DNA of 64,000 bases, taken from contig UESW01000067.1 in assembly GCA_900491605.1 (NCBI GenBank), forward strand, positions 55,254-119,253, given 5' to 3'. Source of the stretch: Calamus simplicifolius (lineage: Eukaryota; Streptophyta; Magnoliopsida; Arecales; Arecaceae). Shown here in pieces: positions 21,540 through 33,040 of this stretch. The translations under genes were made by a program, and so were the position numbers. The notes beneath the pieces are model-generated. The model was not told where the DNA came from. It was given only the letters and a program-made list of their open reading frames with translations, and did no database searches. Within the stretch, counting starts at the first letter, position 1, and the number at the start of each line of letters is the position of its first letter.

Positions 21540-21660
21540 TCCTAGTCTTCACCTCTCTCTCTCTCTCTCTGCCACCTCTCTCTCTCTCTCATGCACAAAA
21601 GTTTCTAATTACTCTACCTCTCCCTCCTCTTCCATTAACGTGAAAGCTTGAAGTCCTTCT
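21540..21660 (+). promoter_or_regulatory. CT-rich leader-like sequence with candidate splice donor
   Basis: Runs of CT dinucleotides (21553-21590) are followed by CTCTTCC sequence and then CAGTGGTAAGCTCC, which fits a plant 5'UTR exon ending in a GTAAG donor near 21665. No coding exon could be tied to it downstream, so this may be the leader of a gene with a very long first intron, or chance. Confidence 0.3.
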
Positions 21661-21689
21661 CAGTGGTAAGCTCCTTTTTCTTTAGCTCC

Positions 21690-22080
21690 ATTTCCATCCT
21701 AGGGCTATTGTGTTCTTGTTGTTGGATTTTGTTCCAACTTTTGCGATCTTATTGTCTGACCCAGTTGATTTTAAAAGGTGGTGCACATTCGATGATTGGT
21801 AGCATGAATTTAGCTCCTAATGAAATGCATTCTCTTGGATTCTTGCTCGAGCTTAGGAGAGTTTTTCCATGAATTCACGATGTGTTTATAGTTATTTTGT
21901 TAGTGTTATTGTTGCTATTGTTCAAGCTTTTCTTATATCTTGCTCTGTGTTACGTCATTTAATAGTCGATTGGCTTGGAGTCAAGCATGATAACATGGAT
22001 TTTCTTGGATTCTTGGTGGAAGGCTTTATATGATTTTTTTAAATAGAACTTTATATGGCTTCTTGTTATATCCGTAGTAA
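21690..22080. repeat. Old degenerate repeat, first copies
   Basis: Two blocks (about 21690-21870 and 21890-22070) share an order of motifs: a GTTCCAACTTTTG-CGATCT-like start, ATGA-AG-ATGAAT in the middle and a TTGGATTCTTG end. Related blocks occur at 24600-24800 and 24850-25020. The similarity is low and boundaries are uncertain. Confidence 0.35.
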
Positions 22081-22119
22081 TTTGGCTGTCATCGTCTATT
22101 ATTGTTTTTGATATTATTT

Positions 22120-24200
22120 TACTTCTTTGTTATTCTCATTCCAAAGAAAGATGAAAACCTCATGGTTCGGAACTTTCAACTTATCAGTCTTCAAAATAAT
22201 TTATATAAGATAATCTTCAAGATTTGGTTGGAAGGTTAAGTAAGATTCTATCACTTCTAATTAATGAGGCCCAGTCTGTTTTTATTAAAGAAAGGTTCAT
22301 AATTGAAAACTTTTTATGTGCCCATGAAGTAGTGGCCTACTGTAAGAGATATAAACTCCAAGGAGCTTTCCGTAAACTAGACTCTGAGAAGGCTTTAGAT
22401 AAAGTAAATTGGGTTTTTCTTCTATATCTGCTAGCAACTAGAGGGTTTCCAAGCAAATGGATTGAGTATATTTGTTTTATTGCTCTCCTCAACAACTGTA
22501 GTTCTCCTCATCAATGGTGTTCCTGGCAAGTAGATTTTATCTAGGCAAAAACTGAAGCATGAACATCCACTTTTCTTGGCACTAGTTGTCCTTATTACAG
22601 ATGTTCTGTCTAGACTTCTACAGTAAGCTGGCAGTATAAGACTGATTAAAGTGATCAGATTCTTATATATCAAATCCAAAATGTCTCCAATTTGCTGATG
22701 ATACTCTTCTTTTCTATGCAATGGAAAAAGAGTTTTTAACTACAATGAAAGCAATTCTGCTTGCTTTTAAAAATACAACAGGCTTAAAAGTCAATTTTTA
22801 TGAGAGTTGTTTGATTTATCTAAACATGATGGAGGAGGAAGCAAAATCTTTGTCTAAGCTGCTAAATTTTAAAACTGAATCCTTTCCATTCACTTGGGAT
22901 TACCTTTATGTGACAAGAGATTATCAAAACACTCTTGGATGCTTCTTATTGACAGAAAGGAGTTTTGGTATGCATCTTAGAAGGGTAAATTCTTATCCAT
23001 TGGTTCAAGGATCACCTTGGTCAACACCATCCTCTCAGCTTTGCCTTCTTACTATATATCCATCTTCAGATTGCCATAGCAGGTAGTTCAAAGGATTGGC
23101 TAATTCAGGAGTGCCTCCCTATAAAAGGGTAAGAGAAAAGTTAATAGATTTAGTTGTCTTGTAAACTGGGAAAGCATACTTAAAGATCAAGGAAAGAGAG
23201 TTGGAAATTAAAAACTTAAACAATCTAAACTCATCCCTTTTAGCCAAGTGGGCTTGGAAACTAAATCAAGGGTGTGGGGCTTCCTAGAAGAAGCAAATCG
23301 GATAGCGATTCAATGTCAAGAGGAGGATGGGGATGAGAATTTGTAAATTTTTGGCCAAAATTTTTCCTCTCTAGAAAGATATGTGTAGAAAATAAGAGGC
23401 TTTATGGAATTGTTCCTCGTTTAAACTAGGGAATGGGAAAAACATTAGATTTTGAGAAGATACTTGGGTGGGGCCAACCCCTTCAGGATCCTTGTTTAGC
23501 AACTTGTACCAAAAAATTATTAGAAGAAATTGCTCGGTAGTATCTCGATGGAATTGATGTTCTTTCTCTTTGTGCATCAAGCTTCATGAGGCCCCTTTCA
23601 AAGGAGAATATTGACCTCTTTCATTCTCTTACTGACTTGATTGCTCCTCTTAGACCTTCAAGAATTATTGATACTCTAGTATGGAAGCTTACCAAAAAAG
23701 GTATATTCTTAACCAATTCATTTTATAAATTTCTAAATTGTGGGAGTCCAATTTGACCATTTCATAAAGTAGTTTGGAGAGCAGCAATTTTGCTAAAACA
23801 TAAAGTCTTCGTATGGTTAGCTCTAAGGAACCAACACTGAGAAGGTTTTAGCAAAGAAGGGATGGCCCGTGAGTCATGATTATTCTTTATAAAGTTTTCT
23901 CAGAAATCATTAGCCATTTATTTTTAAGATGTCCCTTTGCGAAAAAAGTTTGACAACCTATTATAGACCGTTTGAACCTAGAAGATGGCTGGCAAACTTC
24001 AAAGAGCTATGGTAGAATTGAAGGATTAGAAATATCCGAACTAACATCAGAAGAGCCTGGGACCAACTTGTGAGTATGGTCTGCCAACAAATATGAGCTA
24101 AAAGAAATTTAAGGATCTTCCTCTAGAAGGGACCTTTCTGCACTTCTATTCCGCTTAAGATCCTAAATTTGTTCCAGAGATGGGTTCATCTTGGTCTACC
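22120..24200 (+). mobile_element. L1-type LINE remnant (RT and zf-RVT part)
   Basis: Motifs in order are IPK-ENLMVRNFQLISLQNNLYKII (22140), RLSKILSLLINEAQS-F---R-IIENFL-AHEV (22224 onward), LD-EKA-DKVNWVFL and RGFPSKWIEYI. The catalytic box FADD lies at 22691-22702 (FADDTLLFY), followed by LKVNFYES. A KWAWKLN block (23245) and a degenerate zf-RVT region follow (VVWRAAILLKHKVFVWLAL, about 23770). Stops and shifts are frequent. There is no endonuclease domain upstream and no poly(A) tail, so it is a truncated old copy. Confidence 0.8.
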
Positions 24201-25020
24201 GACACAACTTCATAGAGTCGCCACTTCCTGCTGCAATTCTTGTCCCCTATTCTTGGTAGGGCTCATGAGTCATAGTCTGGGCTAACTTTCGCCTCATCCC
24301 TTCTCTGTGTCTTGAAAGATTGCTGGGAGCAGGTATGCTAATTCTCTTTCTTTCTCATCCTGCTCACTGTAACTTTGTAATATTGTAAAATATTATAAAT
24401 GTCATTTATTTAATAAATAAATTAATGGGAAAGTTTCTGGCTTCTCCATTTTTCTGTTAAAAGAAAGAGATATTGTTCTAGCCTTCATTATGATGCTCCA
24501 TAATATTGGTTTGATCACAAAAATGGTAAATTAACAGTGGTCAGTTGGATGAAAAGAAATTAAGCTGAAAATCTTTCGCTACTCTAGAATTCTTGTGTGA
24601 AGCTTTTCATTTATTCTTTTAAACAATTTCTATGATATTCTTGAGATTGGTTATTTTTGTTGTGGGTGTGATTCCAACTATTTTGATTTGTGTTACCCAT
24701 CTGATTGTAAAAGTTGGTGGGACCTATGACAATGGATTGAATGAACAGAAGCCATGATAGAATGAATTTTCCTGGATCCTTGATTTGATCTTCTATATGT
24801 ACTCTTTGGACAGCAGAGAACTGCCAAATTATCCAAGTAGTAATACTAGAATTCTTGTATATGTAATTTTGCTGATGTTGTCATTAGGCTTTGTCCAAGA
24901 TTCTGTGATCTGGTTTCATATTACCTATTTGATCTATAAATTTGATGCATAACTAATATATGACAGAATGAATGAGTCTGCTACAAGATAGTTTTTTATG
25001 GATTCTTGATTGAAACACTA
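24201..25020. repeat. Old degenerate repeat, later copies, interrupted by copia
   Basis: Blocks at about 24600-24800 and 24850-25020 resemble those at 21690-22080 (GATTCCAACTATTTTGAT, TGTTACCCATCTGATTGTAAAAG, ATGA-AGAATGAATTTTCCTGGATCCTTG). The copia insertion at 25026 cuts the last block. Nothing coding is seen. Confidence 0.35.
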
Positions 25021-25404
25021 CTTGGTGTTGAAAATTATAGTATAATATATTCCAATATCCAAAAGTTTCTTCCCTCCAAAACCAATATCCAAAAGTTTCC
25101 CTCCAAAGCTTACCCTCCTTTTATCATGAAACCACTCTTTTAGTCCCACATGGAAAACATAACAAAACTTACTCTTACTTATATATGTGTTACTCTCTTG
25201 TTTGGTTGAATTGTTGTGAGAAAGCTCACTCATGCACGAGCCGAGCCAAGCCCAATGCAAATCGGTGGAGCCGATTTCGGAAACCAGTTAATCGGGCGCG
25301 TTGCGTGTGATCATCGTGCGCAGGGGGGGTGCAAATCCCGTCCGTTGGATGCATGCGTGATAAGCAAGATTTTGTCTTTTTTATTTTTCTTTTTATTTCG
25401 TCAT

Positions 25405-25471
25405 TTGACTGATTGACCCCTGATGAGTCGTTTGACTAATTGATCGTTGGACTTCTTTTGACTAATTGACC
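25405..25471 (+). promoter_or_regulatory. Cluster of TTGAC (W-box core) motifs in LTR
   Basis: TTGACT/TTGACC occurs at 25405, 25413, 25432, 25458 and 25466, about 90-150 bp upstream of the TATA box. The right LTR keeps the cluster (about 30795-30885). TTGAC(C/T) is the core bound by WRKY factors, so stress-responsive transcription is plausible but untested. Confidence 0.55.
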
Positions 25472-25557
25472 GAACGTTGGACGCTGACCGACCCGCGACC
25501 TTTGGAATCCAACAGGAATTGGATTCATTCGTTGCTTTGAATCGGTGTTTGCTTCTT

Positions 25558-25565
25558 TATAAATA
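25558..25565 (+). promoter_or_regulatory. TATA box of copia LTR
   Basis: TATAAATA in CTTCTTTATAAATATTC. The same motif lies at 30947-30954 in the 3' LTR. Transcription would start near 25590. Confidence 0.7.
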
Positions 25566-25943
25566 TTCGAAGCAATGCCGGTGATTATTCATTCATTTTC
25601 AAATTTATTTGACTTCATCCTTATCCCTTATCCAGAGATCCATTCTTTCGTCCTTATCAAGTTCAGAGAAGTCTAGAGATTCATTTTTTTGCTTCGTTCT
25701 TATCCAGAAAGAAGGAACTCATTCGGTTGTTCATCCTCTTCTGACATTAGTGTGTGCACGCCTGTTAGAAGACTCGTTGCTGTTGTATCCTAGAGGGTAG
25801 TCGTGCTCTGATCTTCTGCACCGAGATATTATCTCCGAGAGGCGCGAATCTACTCTTAAGGACAGTGCCCTGCACGCCATAGCAACTTCTTAAATAGATA
25901 AGATCTTTCCGGATACTATCTTTCCTTAAACTTATCCAACAAA

Positions 25944-25956
25944 CTTAAGAGTAGAT
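25944..25956 (+). other. Primer-binding-site position, self-complementary to LTR
   Basis: Two bases after the 5' LTR comes CTTAAGAGTAGAT, the normal place for a PBS. It is the exact reverse complement of ATCTACTCTTAAG at 25848-25860 inside the LTR. No tRNA-Met type site (TGGTATCAGAGC) is present. Confidence 0.6.
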
Positions 25957-25968
25957 ATTGACTCTATT

Positions 25969-27208
25969 ATGGTTGCTGCTACTAAGTCCTTTCCCGATAC
26001 ATCCAAGATTGAGCAATTTATTGGTTTCCATTATAAACGTTGGCAAGAGAAAATATTTTGAATATTAGACGTACATAATATTGGATATGTTTTGACTGAT
26101 CCTAAACCTGAGAAAGAAGAGGACCTTCTAACATGGAAAAGGCTAACAGAATATGTAGGCATACTATTCTTAGTACTCTATCCAATGAACTATTTGATAT
26201 TTATTATCCTATTAAATCAGCCTCTGAAATTTGGGAAAGCCTTAAAAGAAAATATATTCTTGAAGATGCCGGTTCTCAGAAATTTGTAATAGAAAACCTT
26301 TTTAACTTTACCATGTCAAAGATAAAGATGTGTCATCTCAGATCCATGCTTTCCATGTTCTAGTAGATGACCTTAAAAATGAAAATATTATTCTTCCCGA
26401 TGCTTTTATTGCTGGTTTCCTAATTGAAAAATTACCTGAATCTTGGAAAGATTATAAGAATAATCTAAAGCATAAAAGAAAGTCTATGTCCCTTGAAGAT
26501 GTCATTGTGCATATTAGGATTGAAGAACAAAACAGAGCCCGAGAAAAGATAGAAAAGGCTAAGGAAATGACTAGTAAGGCTAATCTAATAGAGGATGGAT
26601 CTAGTAAGGATAAACATAAGTCCTATAAGCCCAAACATAGAAACCATTACAAGAAATATGATAAGAAGCCTCATTTTCAAAAAAGTCAAAATTTTAAGAA
26701 GAAAAAGGGATCTTGCTATGTTTGTGGGAAACCAGGACACCATGCTGCCCAATGCAGGTTCAGAAAAATTAATGATGCTCCATCCAAACCAAAGGCTAAC
26801 TTGATGGTTGGAGAAGATGTGATTGCTGCGGTTGTTAGCGAGGCCAATATTGTTGCACATATAAAGGACTGGGTGATGGATTCTAGAGCCACTCGTCATA
26901 TATGTGGCAATAGAAATGTATTTGCTTCCTATATCCCACTACCAGAAGGAGAGGAGCAAGTCTTCATGGGCAACTCAAAGTCTTGTTCAGTGATTGGCAA
27001 AGGAAAAGTCAATCTAAAACTAACTTCTGGAAAAGTCCTTTCACTTGGAGATGTGCTACATGTGCTGAACATCCGTATGAACCTGATTTCTGTGGCCTTG
27101 CTTGGAAAAAATGGTGTGAAAGTATCATTTGAGTCTGACAAAGTTGTCATGACCAAATCTGAAAATTTATTGGGAAAGGATATTGTAACTAGGGCCTATT
27201 TGTATTAA
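25969..27208 (+). pseudogene. Copia gag-protease remnant
   Basis: Starts ATG at 25969 (MVAATKSFPDTSKIEQF), hits a TGA near 26059, and continues in shifted frames (26092, 26133) to a long open part from 26330. That part has the gag LPESWKDYKNNLKHK block, a basic linker and a CCHC zinc knuckle, CYVCGKPGHHAAQC (26714-26755), which binds element RNA. The protease follows. Its active site reads DSRAT (26878-26892) where copia proteases have DSGAT or DSGAS; a single G-to-A change (AGA for GGA at 26884) removes the essential glycine. So at least one stop, two shifts and one catalytic substitution are present. Confidence 0.85.
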
Positions 27209-27221
27209 TATACTCAAAGTT

Positions 27222-27900
27222 ATGAATGAAAATGCATCATCTTCTTTTGCTTACTTGCTTGACTCTGTTAATCTTTGGCATGATAGATTAGGACATGTTA
27301 ATTACTCTTACATTAAAAGAATGAAACAATTAGGTTTGCTAAATAACATGTCTACTTCTTATGATCATGAAAAATGTCAAACATGTGTAGAATCTAAATT
27401 AACCAAAAGGAGTTGCAAATCTATTCATACAAGAGAAACTGAATTGTTAGAATTAATTCATTTGACTTAGGAGATTTAAAAGGTAATATGACTAGAAGTG
27501 GAAAGAAATACTATATTACTTTTATCGATGATTTTTCTCGTTATGCAATGGTTAGTCTTTTAAAATCAAAAGATGAAGCCTTCAAAATATTTCTAAAATA
27601 TAAGGCAGAAGTTGAAAATCAATTAATAAGAAAAATAAAAAGACTTAGATCTGATAGAGGAGGAGAATATGATTCTACTCCTTTTAATGAGTATTATGCA
27701 CAACACGGTATAATTCATGAATTTACTCCTTATTCATCAGAATCTAATGGAGTGGCTGAGAGAAAGAATAGAACACTTAAAGAAATGATGAATGCATTGC
27801 TCCTTAGTTCTGGTGCACCCATGAACTTGTGGGGGGAAGCCCTTCTTTCTGCTTGTTTTATTTAAAATAGAATTCCAAACCAATAAAACATCCTATGAGT
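27222..27900 (+). pseudogene. Copia integrase remnant
   Basis: The pre-integrase zinc finger (LWHDRLGHVNYSYIKRM and CQTCVESKLTK) lies in 27222-27470. A 1-nt loss near 27462 shifts the frame exactly before the first catalytic Asp (DLGDLKG). The rest, 27488-27865, carries TFIDDFSRY, LRSDRGGEY (second Asp at 27653) and NGVAERKNRT (catalytic Glu at 27758). A TAA follows at 27863. Apart from the shift and the stop the core is well preserved. Further degraded integrase C-terminal sequence runs to about 28250. Confidence 0.83.
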
Positions 27901-28390
27901 TATGAAATGGTCATTTGCCAAGTTTTAAATATTTAAAAGTATGGGGTTGTTTAGCAAAGGTCTTGCTTTCTGAACCTAAAAGAGAAAGTTAGGATCTAAA
28001 ACCTTTGATTGTATGTTCATAGGTTATGTTCAAATAGTCCTGCAAATAAATATAGTGCAGCCTATAGGTTCTTAGTGATTAAAAGTGAAAATAATATCAT
28101 GGAACCTAATAACTATAGTTGAGACCAAAGATACAGAATTTTTTGAACATATCTTTCCTATGAGAACCTCCTTAGAAAGACCTTTTAGACCACAAGTGGT
28201 TGAACCTAATTTAAAGCCTGATGAAATTTAAGAGCTAAGGAGATCCAAGAGAATCAGAAAGGAAACCAATCTAGGAGATGATTTTTATACCTTTCTTGTT
28301 GATAATGATCCTCAAACCTATTCTGAAGCAATTTTATCTCCTGATGCTATATTTTGGAAAGAGGCTATAAATAATGAGATAGAATCCATC

Positions 28391-29830
28391 ATGAGCAATC
28401 ATACATGGGAATTAGTAAGTTTACCCCCTGAAGCTAAAACTATTAGGTGTAAATGGATCTTTAAGAAAAAGCTAAAACCTGATGGTTCTATTGAAAAATT
28501 CAAAGCAAGGTTGGTTGCAAAAGGTTTTTCTCAAAAGAAAGATATTGACTACTTTGATACTTTTGCACCTGTGACAAGAATAACATCTATTAGAGTTTTG
28601 ATTGCTCTTGCATCTATTCATAAATTGATAATTCATCAAATGGATGTTAAAATTGCATTTCTTAATGGAGACCTAGAAGAAGAAATATATATGGATCAAC
28701 CTGAGGGTTGTGTTCTTCCTGGTAATGAGCATAAAGTTTGTAAATTAATTAAATCTTTGTATGGCTTGAAACAAGCACCAAAACAATGGCATAATAAGTT
28801 TGATAAAGTGCTAGTTTCAAATGGATATCAAATTAATAGTGCTGATAAATGTATTTATTCTAAAGTTGTTAACCATGAATATGTTATAATTTGTTTGTAT
28901 GTGGACGATATGCTCATATTTGGCACTAATTTTGATATTGTTACTAGCACCAAAATGTTCTTGACTTTGAATTTTGATATGAAAGATATGGGAGAAGCAG
29001 ATATGATTTTAGGAATTAGACTTGTAAAGAAGTCGAATAGTATCATACTTTCACAAGAACATTATGTTGAGAAAATCTTGAAAAGGTTTTCACATTTTGA
29101 TTGTAAGCCTGTGAGCATCCCTTATAATGCTAATTCACAGCTTAAGAAAAATAAAAGCAATGGTGTCTTACAATCCAAATATGCTCAAATTATTGGTAGT
29201 TTTATGTATTTGATGAACAGCACTCGACCTGACATTGCTTATGCTGTAGGAAGACTAAGCAGATATACCCAATATCCTAACAAGGATCATTGGATTGCAT
29301 TACAAAGAGTGCTTAGATATTTGAAAGGAACCATGAACTATGGTTTAATGTATTATGAGACTCCTACAGTATTAGAAGGGTATTGTGATGCTAACTGGAT
29401 TTCAGACTCTGATGAGATGAAATCCACTAGCGGATATGTGTTTACCCTTGGAGGAGGAGCAGTGTCATGAAATCATCTAAGCAAACATGTATAGCTCGGT
29501 CTACAATGGAATCCGAGTTTATTGCCTTAGAGAAGGCTGGGACTGAGGCCGAATAGCTCAGGAATCTTTTGGTAGATCTTCCTATTTGGATGAGACCAGC
29601 TCCATCTGTGTCTATACATTGTGATTGTCAGGCTGCCATAGCTAAAGCTAAAAACAAAATTTATAATGAGAAGAGTAGACATATACGTCTAAGACATAAT
29701 ATTTGAGGCAGCTTATTAATGATGGAGTAATATCCTTGGATTATGTAAGGTCAGAGTTGAATTTGGCCGATCATCTGACTAAGCCTCTAAGCAAAAAGCT
29801 TATAAGCAATACATGGAGGGAAATGTGATT
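28391..29830 (+). pseudogene. Copia reverse transcriptase (open) and broken RNase H
   Basis: The open stretch 28391-29470 holds an apparently complete RT: CKWIFKKKLKPDGS, KARLVAKGF-Q, FAPV-R--SIRVL, MDVK-AFLNGDLEEEIYM, LYGLKQAPKQWH and the catalytic YVDD (28898-28909), followed by TRPDIAYAVGRLSRY and DANWISDSDE of the RNase H start. A TGA at 29468 replaces a Trp-like codon, after which the remaining RNase H motifs (STMESEFIALEKAG, KSRHIRLRH) continue with more stops. RT copies element RNA into DNA. This is the best preserved coding part of the element, but it lacks its own start within a polyprotein. Confidence 0.88.
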
Positions 29831-30416
29831 ATACCCAGATCAAAAGTTGAAGTGATGGTAACCCAACCTTCATGAACGGAGATCCCGGAAAGAAGGTTCA
29901 TATGGGAAAACGATTCACTGGACAACTTGGAGTATACTATCATAATTATTTATATTGTGAAATCCCTTTCTATGGTGTGATAGTATTCTGCAGTGTTTAG
30001 GTTGAACTAATATGTGAAGTTCTTAATGGATATCATAGCCTAATTTGGGTGGTATACAAAACTGCAGTGTATACTTGATGACAATCCACCTATATGAGTA
30101 TGAAGATGGTGGCCGCTTCCTATGAGACTTGGGTGAGGTCTCTAGAGTACTCATGAATATCCAGGTAGACGCATGGCCGAAACGTGTTAACCCGCTTGAA
30201 CAACCGAATTCTGAGAGATGGAATGTGAGTTATAAGTCAATGATCCAATAAAAGAAGGATTGGTTCATATAAACTTAGTTTCACCAACCTTTTATGGATT
30301 ACACTTATTTTCTCTATGCCTGGTTCATAGTCACATAGACACCATGGCTTATGCATTACATTCTTAAAGTTCCTTCTAAAGTTTGTCATCTTTTGAATAT
30401 TGAAATAATGAAGGAT

Positions 30417-31330
30417 TGTTGGAAATTATAGTATAATATATTCCAATATCCAAAAGTTTCCTTCCCTCCAAAATCAATATCCAAAAGTTTCCCTCCAAAA
30501 GCTTACCCTCCTTTTGTCATGAAACCACTTTTTTAGTCCCACATGGAAAACATAACAAAACTTACTCTTACTTATATATGTGTTACTCTTTGCTTGGTTG
30601 AATTATTGCGAGAAAGCTCACGCACGCGCGAGCCAGGCCAAGCCCAATGCAAATCGATGGAGCTGATTTCGGAAACCAGTTAATCGGGCGCGTCGCGTGT
30701 GATCATCGCGCGCAGGGTGTGCAAATCCCGTCCGTTGGATGCACGCGTGATAAGCAAGATTTTTGTCCTTTTTTATTTTTTTTATTTCGTCATTTGACTG
30801 ATTGACCCCTGATGAGTCGTTTGACTAATTGACCGTTGGACTTCTTTTGACTAATTGACCGAACGTTGGACGTTGACCGACCCGCGACCTTTGGAATCCA
30901 ACGGGAATTGGATTCATTCATTGCTTTCAACCGGTGTTTGTTTCTTTATAAATATTCAAAGCAATACCGGTGATTATTCATTCATTTTCAAATTCATTTG
31001 ACTTCATCCTTATCCCTTATCTAGAGATCCATTCTTTCGTCCTTATCAAGTCCAGAGAAGTCCAGAGATTCATTCCTTTGCTCCGTTCTTATCCAGAAAG
31101 AAGGAACTCATTCGGTTGTTCATCCTCTTCTGACATTGGTGTGTGCACGCCTGTTAGAAGACTCGCTGCTGTTGTATCCTGGAGGGTAGTCGTGCTCTGA
31201 TCTTCTGCACCAAGATATTATCTCCGAGAGGCGCGAATCTACTCTTAAGGACAGTGCCCTGCACGCCACAGCAACTTCTCAAATAGATAAGATCTTCCCG
31301 GGTACTATCTTTCCTCAAACTTATCCAACA
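30417..31330 (+). repeat. 3' LTR of copia element
   Basis: Begins TGTTGGAAATTATAG and ends TTATCCAACA, immediately followed by the CTTGG duplication. 914 bp. The purine-rich GAAATAATGAAGGA just before it is a weak polypurine tract. Confidence 0.95.
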
Positions 31331-31335
31331 CTTGG

Positions 31336-31739
31336 CTGCTGGAAACAATCCACTGTCTCCAGTAATTATCTTTTTATGCTTCTTTATTTGTTTGGATTCT
31401 ATGTACGGTCTACGTACCTATTTGAATTTGAAAGAAGGTACAGAAATATTGTTTACTGGTGTAATGAAATCTTCAATGAGCTGGATTTTTTCTTGAAATT
31501 ATGGATGATACCATTATGCAATCTCAGGGCTAGAAAAGTTTTTAACATGCCTATGCAGTATTACTAGCAAGGTATGCTGTGCTAGTTAGTACGCTGCCAT
31601 ACTGGACATATTGACATGGTGCTAGAATTTTACAGGTATGTTATTTCAAGAGAGTGGTTCTTCTTGTCCTTGTCATTTAAACTTCTTTGATAAACCATCT
31701 CCTTGATCTGCTTTACCAAGTCAACTGTATAATATATTT
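31336..31739. other. Intergenic, nothing recognised
   Basis: Continues the sequence interrupted by the copia insertion. AT-rich, no gene or element identified. Confidence 0.5.
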
Positions 31740-31882
31740 AAATTGTTCAGCTAACAGTGTACCCATAATCATGGCATGACCAAGCGTTACCAAAGTTCCA
31801 ACACAACTTCTTTTGTTGTGTTGGAACTTTGGTAACGTTTGGTCATGCCATGATTATGGGTACACTGTTAGCTGAACAATTT
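31740..31882. repeat. Near-perfect inverted repeat (68-bp arms, 7-nt loop)
   Basis: Left arm 31740-31807 and right arm 31815-31882 are reverse complements with one difference (AAGCG against CGTTT), which becomes a G:U pair in RNA. The loop is TTCTTTT (31808-31814). No target duplication flanks it and its ends match none of the MITEs here. A transcript through it would fold into a long, nearly perfect hairpin. It could be a young miRNA or siRNA-producing inverted duplication, a fold-back element, or an assembly artefact. Confidence 0.92.
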
Positions 31883-32980
31883 CTGCATCTGTTCAATTGT
31901 TTTTATTGTATTTGCATTCTATAATTATGGCTGTTGCATACTTCCAATTTAGGCATAAATATAGTTCAATAACTTCAAGCATTGTACATGCAAGGAAACT
32001 GTGGAGCTAGATGACTGCATGATGATTGGGAAGGAAATGCTTAAAGCTTCTTGTCTTGTCCACTTTGTTCCAATATTTTAAGGAATCTACAACAATCATA
32101 GAATGTCTCCATACATGCACGCAAAGTACATGCTTGGAGTTCTTGATTTCCCTTTAGTTTCTTTTGATCAATAATCACTTTACTGTGTAATAACTGGAAA
32201 TCAATATCAATTATTAGAATTGATTAAAGTTTTCATTGCTTGGTTATATGCTTTATTATGCACTTGCTATGAGATACAGATTTTTTCGATTTCTTGTTCA
32301 ACAAATCATATGGATTGGTTGTTCTGGCCTCTTGAGCTTTTGGTTGCAATATAGTAATTAATGCTTACACAAGCCAAGTTCTAAAAAAATTATAAAGCTT
32401 ACTTGAGCAACAGGCTTATCTAATTGATGACAAAATACTCCTCCTCAGCATGTTCACGTCTGTAGTTTTATTGGTTGAAACTTTGCATAAATCTTATGGT
32501 GGTAATGTTATCAATTGATAATCAAATTTTATGCATCAATGTTCAGTCTTCTGGTTTGTACATCAAAGGCCGACTCAAATATATGTGATAATGTTGTTGT
32601 ACCCCTGTGATCAAATTACTGAGATTCAGTCACTTTCTTTACACGAGGGAGATGGTGACTTTAGAACAGTAAACAATGTTCAATATACTCTTCAAGGTTC
32701 AGTGGTGCATTATCTGAGGTCTCATCCAGCAACAATTACTGAGCAAGAAGTTGTATGACTGTAAATCTCATACTGTTCAGGAAGTCAAATATTTGACTGA
32801 TCATCTAGCTAATGTGGGGAGAAACTACCTATATCTTTTAGTTTCCATTGGAGTAATCCCATTTGATCTATGTAAGTTACTACCAAGGATTGAAGGACAA
32901 CATATACCTGCATTTGGTTAAAGTTTTATTTGTAGAACCTATGCATAGTCTTAGCATCACTCACACACACACACATACAC

Positions 32981-33040
<60 letters not shown>

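Larger units (their letters stand above)
25026..25941 (+). repeat. 5' LTR of copia element
   Basis: Begins TGTTGAAAATTATAG and ends TTATCCAACA, so the terminal TGTTG...CAACA inverted repeat is intact. 916 bp, partner of 30417-31330. It holds a TATA box, a TTGAC cluster and GC-rich palindromic patches (GGGCGCG, GCGCAGG). Confidence 0.95.
25021..31335 (+). mobile_element. Complete Ty1/copia retrotransposon with perfect TSD
   Basis: LTRs at 25026-25941 and 30417-31330 bound an internal region with the order gag, protease, integrase, RT, RNase H, which defines copia. The 5-bp duplication CTTGG at 25021-25025 and 31331-31335 is perfect. By eye the LTRs differ at a few percent of sites, so this insertion is much younger than the Tat element. 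RT is one long open frame, but gag, protease, integrase and RNase H carry stops or frameshifts, so it is not autonomous. No TGGTATCAGAGC primer site follows the 5' LTR; the sequence there is instead complementary to the LTR itself. Confidence 0.95.
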
